Shown here: positions 45,938-53,803 of the stretch, piece after piece
Numbering within the stretch: the first letter of the stretch is position 1
How the letters are laid out: every line of letters begins with the position of its first letter
NCBI GenBank assembly: GCA_963758025.1
Contig: CAVWUA010000009.1
Span: 1-64,000 of the forward strand
DNA from: CAVWUA01 sp963758025
Lineage (GTDB): Bacteria > Planctomycetota > Planctomycetia > Isosphaerales > Isosphaeraceae
Length of the DNA: 64,000 bases
Direction of reading: 5' to 3'
Notes under the pieces: model-generated
What the model was told of the DNA's origin: nothing
Databases searched by the model: none
What the model saw: the letters and a program-made list of their open reading frames with translations, nothing else
Made by a program: the position numbers and the translations under genes

Positions 45938-47688
45938 TCGACCAGCACAGCCGCCTGGGGGACCACGCCCCCGCGGTCAAGACCGCGATGGACGCGCTCC
46001 AGGCCGCCAACGCCGTCGAGCGGCTCTGGACGAAGGACACGACCCTCTGGACCGAGGACCCGGCGCACGCCAAGATCATCAGCAACAGCCTGGGCTGGCT
46101 CACCGTGCCGGACTACGTTCGCCCGATGGCCGCCGACCTGGCGGCCTTCGGCGACGAGATCGCCGGGGCCGGGTTCACCCACATCGTCCTGATGGGCATG
46201 GGGGGCTCCAGCCTCTGCACCGAGGTCCTCCGGCGGGTGAACATCCCGATGGCCGGGCACCCGGAGTTGATCGTGCCTCGATAGCACCGTGCCGGCCACC
46301 ATCCGCCGCGTGCAAGAGACGATCAACCCGGAAAAGACCCTGTTCATCGTCGCCAGCAAGAGCGGCACGACGACCGAACCGGCGTGCTTTTACGCCTACT
46401 TCTACGACCTGGTGAAGCGGCTCAAGGGGGACAAGGCGGGGGAGAACTTCATCGCCATCACCGACCCCGGCACGCCGATGGAAGCCAGCGCGAAGAAGGA
46501 CAACTTCCGCCGCATCTTCGTCAACCCGAGCGATATCGGCGGGCGGTACTCGGCCCTCTCGCTCTTCGGCATGGTCCCGGCCGCCTTGATGGGCCTGGAC
46601 GTGAAGGTCCTGCTCGACCGCGCGGACGAGGCCGTGCGGGCCTGCCGCCCCGAGGCCCCCTACGATGAGAACCCCGGCGTCCGCCTCGGCGCGGCGCTCG
46701 GGGCCCTGGCCCTGGCCGGGCGCGACAAGCTCGACGCTCGTCACCCCGCCGCCCGCTGGAAGCCCTGGGCCTCTGGATCGAGCAGCTCATCGCCGAGAGC
46801 ACCGGCAAGGAAGGCAAGGGGATTCTGCCGGTCGCGGGCGAGCCGCTGGGGCTGCCCTCCGACTACGGCAACGACCGGGTCTTCGTCCGGGTCCGCACGA
46901 CCGGCGCGAAGGTCGATGCGAACGACCAGGCGCTCGACCGCCTGGCCGCCGCCGGGCACCCGGTCATCGACCTGACCCTGACCGACCCGATGGACATCGG
47001 CGCGGAGTTCTTCCGCTGGGAAGTCGCCACCGCCCTGGCCGGGCAACGCCTCGGTATCAACCCGTTCGACCAGCCGAACGTCCAGGAGAGCAAGGACAAC
47101 ACCAAGCGCCTGCTGGACGAATTCGAGAAGAAGGGGAAGTTCTCCGAGACGAAGGTCATCGCCCGGTTCGGCGAGTTGACCCTGGCGAGCGACGCGACCA
47201 ACGAGGCGGCGATCCTTGAGGATGTGGACCAGAAGGACGGCGAGCGCGCGGTCTTCGTCCGGCTCCTGCGTGCCCATTTCAACCGGGCCCGCTCGGGCGA
47301 GGATTACGTCGCCCTGACGCAATACTTCGACGAGACCGACGCCCGCGACACGCGCTTGCAGTCGATCCGCACCCGGCTGCGAGACGCCTTGAAGGTCGCC
47401 ACGACAACCGGCTACGGCCCGCGCTTCCTGCACTCGACGGGCCAGCTCCACAAGGGCGGCCCCGACTCGGGCGTCTTCCTCCAGCTCTCAGCCAACGACG
47501 GCGAGGACCTGAACATCCCGGGCCGCCCTTACGGCTTCGCCACGCTCGTCGCCGCACAGGCGCTCGGCGATTTCGAGTCCCTCTCCCAGCGCAACCGGCG
47601 GGCCGCGCGGCTGCACCTGGGCAACGACGTGAACGCGAACCTGGATATCCTGGTCGATCTGATCAAGGAGGTGCTGACCCCGGCCTGA
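45934..47688 (+). CDS. pgi: Glucose-6-phosphate isomerase, Tal-Pgi fusion type, three frameshifts
   Basis: Interconverts glucose 6-phosphate and fructose 6-phosphate. It matches the C-terminal half of bifunctional transaldolase/phosphoglucose isomerase proteins: HIVLMGMGGSSLCTEVLRR, LFIVASKSGTTTEPACFYAY, SDIGGRYSALSLFGMVP, ALAGQRLGINPFDQPNVQES and HSTGQLHKGGPDSGVFLQL. Extra bases near 46279 (ELIV/LDSTVPATIRR), 46732 and 46771 (DKL/TLVTPPP/LEALGLWIEQ) break it. About 583 residues after repair. Start and preceding stop overlap as ATGA, so translation of the two is coupled. Confidence 0.9.
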
Positions 47689-47747
47689 CGGGCGGACCGA
47701 CGGAATCAAGTATGGATTTCAACTTTATATGTGAATTATCAAGAGAT

Positions 47748-47782
47748 CCTCGTTCCCACACTCTTCTTGCGTGGGAACGAGG
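47748..47782. terminator. CCTCGTTCCCAC hairpin after pgi
   Basis: Perfect 12-base stem (47748-47759 and 47771-47782) with an 11-base loop, 60 bases after the pgi stop. The CTCGTTCCCAC...GTGGGAACGAG unit is a widespread bacterial repeat in my memory. It may end the tal-pgi transcript, although no T-run follows. Confidence 0.55.
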
Positions 47783-47830
47783 GAGGGAATTTCCTCTGGT
47801 CGCGCAGCTTCTACAAGAGAGGAGGCCCGC

Positions 47831-49183
47831 GTGCTCAACCTCGGTCAGATGCGAGGGCGGACGTGTGGATCGGTCACGCGCCGGGCGTTCCTCCAGGTAG
47901 GAAGCCTCGGCGCTCTGGGGCTCTCACTCGCGGACCTGCTGGCCCTGAAGGCTCAGGCCCAACCGTCGGCCGCCACCCCCCCGGCGCGGGCGGTGATCCT
48001 TCTATGGCTCTGGGGAGGCCCGAGCCATCTCGACACGTTCGACATGAAGCCGGACGCCCCGCTGGAGTATCGCGGGCCGTTCGAGCCGGTCGCCACGGCG
48101 GTCCCCGGCGTGCGGGTCTGCGAGCTGCTGCCGGGCCTGGCGAAGCGGGCGGACCGGTTCGCCCTGGTGCGGAGCATGCACCACGAGTCGAACGACCACG
48201 GCGTCGCCGGAACGATCGCCCTGACGGGGAACATCGCCGGCTCGGTCAGTCTCGGCGGCCAGACCGCCACCGGGGCCTTGCGCCCGAGCACCGGCGCGAT
48301 CGTCGGCCGCCTGCGAGGGGCCCAGGCCGGAACGCTCCCGCCGTATGTGATCCTGGGCAACCAGCTTCACCAGGGGCTCAAGCGGGTCGTCGGCGAGGGG
48401 GGCGGAACGCTCGGCACGCCGTACGACCCGTTCCGCATCGACTACGAGCCAGGGCTCGGCCTGAAGCTGCCCGACGTGACCCTCCCCGACGGCGTGACCG
48501 CCGCGCGGCTCGACGCCCGCTGGTCCTTGCTCCAGGGGCTGGACCGGCTCGGCCTGGCGACCCGCATGGACCGGCATTACGAGCTGGCGCACACGCTGAT
48601 CAGCTCTCGGCAGAGCCTCGCCGCGCTGGACATCGACCGCGAGCCGGCACGCCTGCGCGAGGCGTATGGTCCGCACCGGTTCGGCCAGTGCTGCCTGATC
48701 GCGCGTCGGCTGGTCGAGGCGGGCTTGCCGTTCGTGCAGGTCAACTGGAGCACGCACGTCGAATGCCCCGAGGACGCCGGGGACGGCGGCTGGGACATGC
48801 ACGACCGCTACTTCCAGATCATGCAGGACCGCCACGGCTGGATGCTCGACCGGGCCTTGTCGGCCCTGCTCGACGACCTCGAATCGCGCGGGCTGCTCGA
48901 CGAGACCCTGGTGATCGCCGTCGGCGAGTTCGGCCGCACGCCCCGGATCAACGAGAAGGCGGGCCGCGACCACTGGAACCATTGCTACTCGGCCCTTCTG
49001 GCCGGCGGCGGCGTGCGAGGAGGGCGCGTCATCGGGGCCTCCGACAAGCGGGCCGAGCACCCGATCGACCAGCCCGCCACCCCGGCCGACCTCGGCGCGA
49101 CGATCCTCGCGCGGCTGGGCATCGGCGCGGCGGACCTGACCGGCATCGGCCTGAATCCGCTCGGGCAACCGATCGACGTCTGA
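47831..49183 (+). CDS. Tat-exported DUF1501 protein (sulfatase-like fold)
   Basis: A 450-residue protein typical of planctomycetes. The twin-arginine signal is VTRRAFLQVGSLGALGLSLA. DUF1501 blocks are VILLWLWGGPSHLDTFDMKP, FALVRSMHHESNDHG, HRFGQCCLIARRLVEAGLPF, VGEFGRTPRINEKAGRDHWN and GGRVIGASDKRAEHP. The fold resembles alkaline phosphatase/sulfatase, but the activity is unknown; these genes often pair with DUF1549/DUF1553 cytochromes, absent here. GTG 47831 is chosen because AGGAGG lies six bases upstream. Confidence 0.9.
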   Translation: MLNLGQMRGRTCGSVTRRAFLQVGSLGALGLSLADLLALKAQAQPSAATPPARAVILLWLWGGPSHLDTFDMKPDAPLEYRGPFEPVATAVPGVRVCELLPGLAKRADRFALVRSMHHESNDHGVAGTIALTGNIAGSVSLGGQTATGALRPSTGAIVGRLRGAQAGTLPPYVILGNQLHQGLKRVVGEGGGTLGTPYDPFRIDYEPGLGLKLPDVTLPDGVTAARLDARWSLLQGLDRLGLATRMDRHYELAHTLISSRQSLAALDIDREPARLREAYGPHRFGQCCLIARRLVEAGLPFVQVNWSTHVECPEDAGDGGWDMHDRYFQIMQDRHGWMLDRALSALLDDLESRGLLDETLVIAVGEFGRTPRINEKAGRDHWNHCYSALLAGGGVRGGRVIGASDKRAEHPIDQPATPADLGATILARLGIGAADLTGIGLNPLGQPIDV

Positions 49184-49214
49184 GCGTTCACCACTCGGGG
49201 AAAGGCCACGTTTG

Positions 49215-50099
49215 ATGAAATCCCTGTTCCTGCTGAGTGCCCTGGGCGTCCTCAGCGTCCTTGGCGGTGAGTCCTCCACCTGGACCCGTCACACGACGGA
49301 CGGCCTCCCGAAGCAGCGGCCCTTGTGGTCGCCCGACGGCCAGCGGCTCACCTTCGCGCGGCATGAGGCGGACGGGCTGCACATCTGGCAGTACGTGATG
49401 GACCGGGACGACCCGGCCTCCGCGCGGCGGGTCACGGACCGCAAGGAGCCGGATTTCAGCGGGGCCTTCGGGCCGGAAGGAAAGCGCCTGCTCCTGACGC
49501 TCGTCACGCTCTCGGGAACGCAGGGGAACCTCGACATCGGCCTGTTGAGCGCGGAGGGCACGGCCCCGACCGTCGTGACCGGCGACCACGAGGGAGCGCT
49601 CTCGCACCAGAACTGGCCGGCATGGTCGCCCGATGGGACACGCTTCGCCTTCAGCTCCACCCACGAAGGGAACGAGGAGATCTACACGGCGGCGATCGAC
49701 GGCTCGGACCTGGTCCGGGTGACGCAAAGCCCCGGCATCGACGCCCACCCGTGCTGGTCCCCGGACGGCGAGCGGATCGTCTTCGCCACCGACCGCTGGG
49801 GCGGCCTGGAACTGGCGTCGGCCCGACCGGATGGGTCGGACGTGACGCGATTGACCGAGAGCCCCGGGCTGGACGACTATCCCTCCTGTGCGCCGGATGG
49901 CTCACGGATCGCGTTCGTGTCGAACCGGGACGGCCAGTTCGAGATCTACGTCGCCGGGTCCGACGGGGCCGATCCGAAGAACCTCTCAAACCACCCCGGA
50001 CGGGAGACGTTCCCAACGTGGACACCCGACGGGCGTTGCGTCACGTTCGTCTCGGACCGCGACGGCGGGACGGACATTTACTCGGTGACGGTTCCGTGA
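49215..50099 (+). CDS. Exported TolB-like WD40/PD40 propeller protein
   Basis: A 294-residue exported beta-propeller. A short signal (MKSLFLLSALGVLSVLGGES) precedes PD40 repeats: RPLWSPDGQRLTFARHEADG, WPAWSPDGTRFAFSSTHEGN, HPCWSPDGERIVFATDRWGG, YPSCAPDGSRIAFVSNRDGQ and FPTWTPDGRCVTFVSDRDGG. This is the TolB C-terminal propeller without the TolB N-domain and without the tol genes, so a role in cell-envelope transport is not implied. It starts 31 bases after the DUF1501 gene and is probably co-transcribed with it. The frame is intact. Confidence 0.85.
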   Translation: MKSLFLLSALGVLSVLGGESSTWTRHTTDGLPKQRPLWSPDGQRLTFARHEADGLHIWQYVMDRDDPASARRVTDRKEPDFSGAFGPEGKRLLLTLVTLSGTQGNLDIGLLSAEGTAPTVVTGDHEGALSHQNWPAWSPDGTRFAFSSTHEGNEEIYTAAIDGSDLVRVTQSPGIDAHPCWSPDGERIVFATDRWGGLELASARPDGSDVTRLTESPGLDDYPSCAPDGSRIAFVSNRDGQFEIYVAGSDGADPKNLSNHPGRETFPTWTPDGRCVTFVSDRDGGTDIYSVTVP

Positions 50100-50326
50100 C
50101 GGATCGGGGAAAACGCCCTGTCGGCTCTCGGCGGCGCGGGCATTTCGAGGTAGGATAATATCAGGGGTCTGCTGCCCGATCGTCTGGCCCATCGGGTCGA
50201 GCACGAGCGGCGCAGCCCCAGGAATGAACGCCCTCCCCCCGCGATGTTCGGAATCGGCCCGGCGATGATCCAGCGACTTTCCCCAGAACGAGCGGGGAGC
50301 AGAACGCCAGAAAGGCAGGTAAGGCG

Positions 50327-51364
50327 ATGAGGGCAGATCGGCCCGTGTTCATCGGGACGGACGGCGGTGCCACCACGTCGAAGGTCGCCGCCGTATGGAG
50401 CGACGGCACGCCCGTTTCCACCAGGCTTCTCCAGCGACCGACCGACGCCAAGGCCGGCCCACCGACCGTCGTCCGCGCCTGGGTTGGCGCGATCGATGGA
50501 TACCTGGAACAACATGGTCTCACGTGGGATAACGTGAAGGGGGTCGGCCTGGCGATTCCCGGCCCCTTCCGGCGCTACGGGGTCATGGACTGCTCGGCCA
50601 ACCTGCCCGAGAGCTTCCAGGGCTTCGACGTCCACACGACCTACATGAACCAGCTCGCCGAGCGCGCGGGCCGGCCGATTCCCTTGATCGTCGGCAACGA
50701 CGGCAACATGGGCGGCGTCGGCGAGGCGCAGCGGGTTCGTGGCCAGGGGAGCGGCAGCGTGGTGATGCTCGCCCCCGGCTCGGGGCTTGGCTGCGCGTAC
50801 ATTGACGGCAACGGGCTGCCCCTGGACGGCGATACGCTGGCCGGCATGGAGGCCGGGCACATGCCGCTCCCCCTGCACGAACTGAACGCCCGGCCGTACC
50901 GCTGCGGCTGCGGCCGCACGTGGGGCTGCGTCGAGGTGTACACGACGCTCGCCGGCCTGCCGCTCCTGCTGGAGGAGAAGCTGCCGGCCTACCCCGACCA
51001 CGACCTGGCGAAGTCTGACCGGCCGTTGAAGGAGCGAGCCTTCCGCCTGCGGGTTCTCGCCCAGGACGGCGACGCGCTGGCCCTGGAGCTGTTCGACTTC
51101 CAGGCGAAGGCCCTGGGCCTGCACGTGGCGAACCTCGCCATGGCGCTCGACCCGCAGTTTGTCGTCATCGGCGGCGGCCTGATGGACCCGGAAGCCACGA
51201 CCGACACCTTCCGCGAGCGCTATCTGAACATCGTCCGCGAGACCGCCCTGCCGAACCTCTGGCCCGCCCAGCAGCGCAGCCTGAGCATCGTCCCGGCCAC
51301 CCTGGGCGACCTCTCGCAAGCCATCGGCGCGGCCCTGGTCGCGCTCTACCGTAGTAAAGCGTGA
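50327..51364 (+). CDS. ROK-family sugar kinase (glucokinase-like)
   Basis: A 345-residue ROK protein. ATP-binding FIGTDGGATTSKVAAVWSDG, GVGLAIPGPFRRYGVMDCSA, the catalytic LIVGNDGNMGGVGEA (Asp), LAPGSGLGCAYIDG and the ROK zinc motif CGCGRTWGCVE are all present. Product is glucose 6-phosphate or another sugar phosphate, which would feed the tal/pgi/gnd enzymes encoded nearby. No N-terminal helix-turn-helix, so it is an enzyme, not a repressor. Length and motifs are complete. Confidence 0.85.
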   Translation: MRADRPVFIGTDGGATTSKVAAVWSDGTPVSTRLLQRPTDAKAGPPTVVRAWVGAIDGYLEQHGLTWDNVKGVGLAIPGPFRRYGVMDCSANLPESFQGFDVHTTYMNQLAERAGRPIPLIVGNDGNMGGVGEAQRVRGQGSGSVVMLAPGSGLGCAYIDGNGLPLDGDTLAGMEAGHMPLPLHELNARPYRCGCGRTWGCVEVYTTLAGLPLLLEEKLPAYPDHDLAKSDRPLKERAFRLRVLAQDGDALALELFDFQAKALGLHVANLAMALDPQFVVIGGGLMDPEATTDTFRERYLNIVRETALPNLWPAQQRSLSIVPATLGDLSQAIGAALVALYRSKA

Positions 51365-51401
51365 GCGACCCTGACGACACCGGGATCACGAGGTGACGAC
51401 G

Positions 51402-51833
51402 ATGAAACCATTGCTGCTCCTGATCGCGCTGCTCTCCCCCTGTCTCGATGAACCGAAGCCGGAGAAGAATGACCACGATCTCATCGTGGGGGCGTGGAAA
51501 AACGTCTTGCGACGATATGATGGGGAGGATGCCAAGCCGGTCTCGGCCCGGCTGATCATCACCAAGAGCTTGATGAAGTCCGAGACCGGAGCCCCCGGCA
51601 CGACCTACGGCTACACGCTCGATCCCTCGGCCGATCCGAAAGAGATCGAGACGTGGGCGGTGAGGAAATCCGGCACCGCCGTCAAGCCGCACCACGGGAT
51701 CTACAAGATCGAAGGGGACCGCCTGACGATCTGCGAAAATGTATTCGAGGATGGGCGGAGGCCGAAGGAGTTCTCGGCCGAGAAGGGGGAACCGTACCTC
51801 CTGGATGTCTATCGCAGGGTCAAGACGGAGTAA
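51402..51833 (+). CDS. TIGR03067-type exported protein
   Basis: A 143-residue exported planctomycete protein, signal peptide residues 1-12 (MKPLLLLIALLS). The domain begins at LIVGAWKNVLRRYDGED and includes SARLIITKSLMKSETG, the family strand IYKIEGDRLTICENVFEDG and GEPYLLDVYRRVK. This lipocalin-like TIGR03067 family has no known function. ATG 51402 follows GAGG; the in-frame GTG at 51393 would add three residues. It begins 37 bases after the ROK gene and may be in the same transcript. Confidence 0.75.
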   Translation: MKPLLLLIALLSPCLDEPKPEKNDHDLIVGAWKNVLRRYDGEDAKPVSARLIITKSLMKSETGAPGTTYGYTLDPSADPKEIETWAVRKSGTAVKPHHGIYKIEGDRLTICENVFEDGRRPKEFSAEKGEPYLLDVYRRVKTE

Positions 51834-51866
51834 TGCCCCACGCCATGCGAGGCATAGACGACGACA

Positions 51867-51913
51867 CGCGTTCTCCCGACGGCGCGGGTCGTGCCGGCCG
51901 TCGGGAGAACGCG
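51867..51913. terminator. Perfect hairpin after the TIGR03067 gene
   Basis: Arms of 17 bases, CGCGTTCTCCCGACGGC (51867-51883) and its complement (51897-51913), with a 13-base loop, start 33 bases after the stop codon. It is a candidate transcript end; no T-run follows. Confidence 0.5.
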
Positions 51914-51934
51914 GGCAAACCCGTTTCTCGAGCG

Positions 51935-52034
51935 TTATACGACGTGCTCGACGTCGTCCCGCCCGGCTTGGGGGGAGGCAAATCCCCACCACTGAACCTC
52001 AAGCATTATACGACGTGCTCGACGTCGTCCCGCC
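51935..52034. repeat. 29-base direct duplication of the gnd 3' end
   Basis: TTATACGACGTGCTCGACGT and the following CGTCCCGCC occur at 51935-51963 and again at 52006-52034, 71 bases apart. The second copy is the stop codon and last eight codons of gnd (minus strand); the first lies downstream in the gene's 3' flank. Confidence 0.85.
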
Positions 52035-53463
52035 GCGGCCCGTCCAGTTCGAGTGGAAATACTTCCCGCGCGGGCTGATCGACGCGCTCGTAGGTGTGGG
52101 CGCCGAAGTAATCACGCTGGGCCTGGAGCAGGTTGGCGGGCAGGCGGGCGGTGCGGTAGCCGTCGAAGTAGGCCAGGGCCGAGGACATGGCCGGAACCGG
52201 GATGCCCTGGCTCACCGCCGCCGCGCAGACGCGCCGCCAGCCGGGCTGAGCACGTTCCAGCTCCTTGGTGAAGAACGGGTCGAGCATCAGGTTCGTCAGG
52301 TTCGGGTCGCGGTCGTAGGCTTCCTTGATCTTGCCGAGGAAGGCGCTCCGGATGATGCAGCCGCCTCGCCACATGAGGGCAACGCCCCCCTTGTTGATCG
52401 TCCAGTCGGACTCCTTCGCCATCGCGTCCATCAGGGCGTATCCCTGGGCGTAGGAGATGATCTTGCTGGCATAGAGGGCCATCTCGATGTCATTGACGAA
52501 CTGCTGAACGTTCCCCTCGAAGGCCGGCTCGGGGCCTTTGAGGATCTCGCTGGCGGCGACGCGCTCGTCCTTCTGGGCGGACAGGCAGCGGGCGAAGACG
52601 GCCTCGGCGATCAGGGTGAGCGGGATGCCCAGGTCCAGGGCCGAGTTGACGGTCCACTTGCCGGTGCCCTTCTGCCCGGCCTTGTCGAGGATCAAATCGA
52701 CCATCGGCTTGCCCGTTTCGTCATCGCGGAATCCGAAGATGTCGCGGGTGATCTCGATCAGATAGCTATCGAGCGGCCCGCCGTTCCACTTGGCGAAGAC
52801 CTCGTGCAGGGCGTCGGCCCCCATGCCGAGCAGGCTCGACAGAAGGTCATACGCCTCGCAGATGAGCTGCATGTCGCCATATTCGATGCCGTTGTGGACC
52901 ATCTTGACGTAGTGGCCGGCCCCCTCGGGACCGACCCAGTCGCAGCACGGCGTTCCGTCGTCCACCTTCGCGGCGATCGCCTGGAAGATCGGCTTGACCG
53001 CCGGCCAGGCGTCGGCGTTGCCCCCCGGCATGATCGACGGCCCCTTCAAGGCCCCCTCCTCGCCACCGGAAACCCCCGTGCCGACGAACAGGATGCCCTT
53101 CTCGGCCAGGGCGCGCGTGCGGCGGGTGGTGTCGGGGTAGTGGGTATTGCCGCCGTCGATAATGATGTCCCCCTTGTCGAGCAGGGGGGCCACCTCGTCA
53201 ATCACGGCATCGACGGCCGCGCCCGCCTTGACCATGATCATGACCTTGCGAGGCTTCTTCAGCGACGCGACCAGGTCCTTGACCGAATGATAACCGTTGA
53301 TCGCCTTGCCCCGGGCGCGGTTCTTGACGAAGTCATCCACCTTCGAGGTGGTCCGGTTGTACACGGCCACGGTGTACCCCCGGCTCTCCATGTTCAGGAC
53401 GAGGTTCTCGCCCATCACGGCCAGCCCGATCAGGCCGATGTCTGCGGTTGGTTTTGTCGCCAT
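52006..53463 (-). CDS. gnd: 6-phosphogluconate dehydrogenase, decarboxylating
   Basis: Converts 6-phosphogluconate to ribulose 5-phosphate with NADP+ and CO2 release. A Rossmann motif IGLIGLAVMGENLVLNMESR, the signature IIIDGGNTHYPDTTRRTRAL, VGTGVSGGEEGALKGPSIMP, YVKMVHNGIEYGDMQLICEA and KGTGKWTVNSALDLGIPLTL are intact. Length is 485 residues, about 15 longer than usual because of a tail ending RRDDVEHVV. Central-metabolism partner of tal, pgi and the ROK kinase nearby, but it is on the opposite strand. A second copy of its 3' end lies just downstream. Confidence 0.95.
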   Translation of the reverse strand: MATKPTADIGLIGLAVMGENLVLNMESRGYTVAVYNRTTSKVDDFVKNRARGKAINGYHSVKDLVASLKKPRKVMIMVKAGAAVDAVIDEVAPLLDKGDIIIDGGNTHYPDTTRRTRALAEKGILFVGTGVSGGEEGALKGPSIMPGGNADAWPAVKPIFQAIAAKVDDGTPCCDWVGPEGAGHYVKMVHNGIEYGDMQLICEAYDLLSSLLGMGADALHEVFAKWNGGPLDSYLIEITRDIFGFRDDETGKPMVDLILDKAGQKGTGKWTVNSALDLGIPLTLIAEAVFARCLSAQKDERVAASEILKGPEPAFEGNVQQFVNDIEMALYASKIISYAQGYALMDAMAKESDWTINKGGVALMWRGGCIIRSAFLGKIKEAYDRDPNLTNLMLDPFFTKELERAQPGWRRVCAAAVSQGIPVPAMSSALAYFDGYRTARLPANLLQAQRDYFGAHTYERVDQPAREVFPLELDGPRRDDVEHVV

Positions 53464-53803
53464 GCCAGGAATTCCTGTCTCAGTCGTCCCACGCGGGCCA
53501 GGCGCCCGCCCTTTATCGTTGGAAGGAGGCAATTCTACGCGGATTCGGTGGAAAAATGCCAGGAGAGTGCGTACGCAACCGGCCGCCCGCGTCGGACCTC
53601 AACCTCCGGGACGCGAGCGTTGCCAACGCCGGAATGATGTGAGAATCCCGCGCCGGGGGATGGATCGCAAGAAGGATTCCACAGTCTCGGGGATCGGCAG
53701 GGGGCGACTTCCGCCCGGAGTGCTCCGGGGGTGGGCGAGAAGGGCGGCTCTCTGGCCGGACGCGAGCTCATGCCCGGCCAGAGAGATCAGGCCGAGGGAT
53801 GCG
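53464..53803. terminator. Intergenic region with hairpin (53748-53785) behind the lipase-like gene
   Basis: A 340-base gap. CTCTCTGGCCGG (53748-53759) pairs with CCGGCCAGAGAG (53774-53785) around a 14-base loop, 19 bases beyond the stop of the minus-strand lipase-like gene; a likely terminator, without a T-run. Nothing else is recognised. Confidence 0.5.

Noticed and set aside
51935..52034. Possible CRISPR array
   Set aside because: Only two copies of a 29-base repeat and one 42-base gap; the second copy is part of gnd, so it is a simple duplication.
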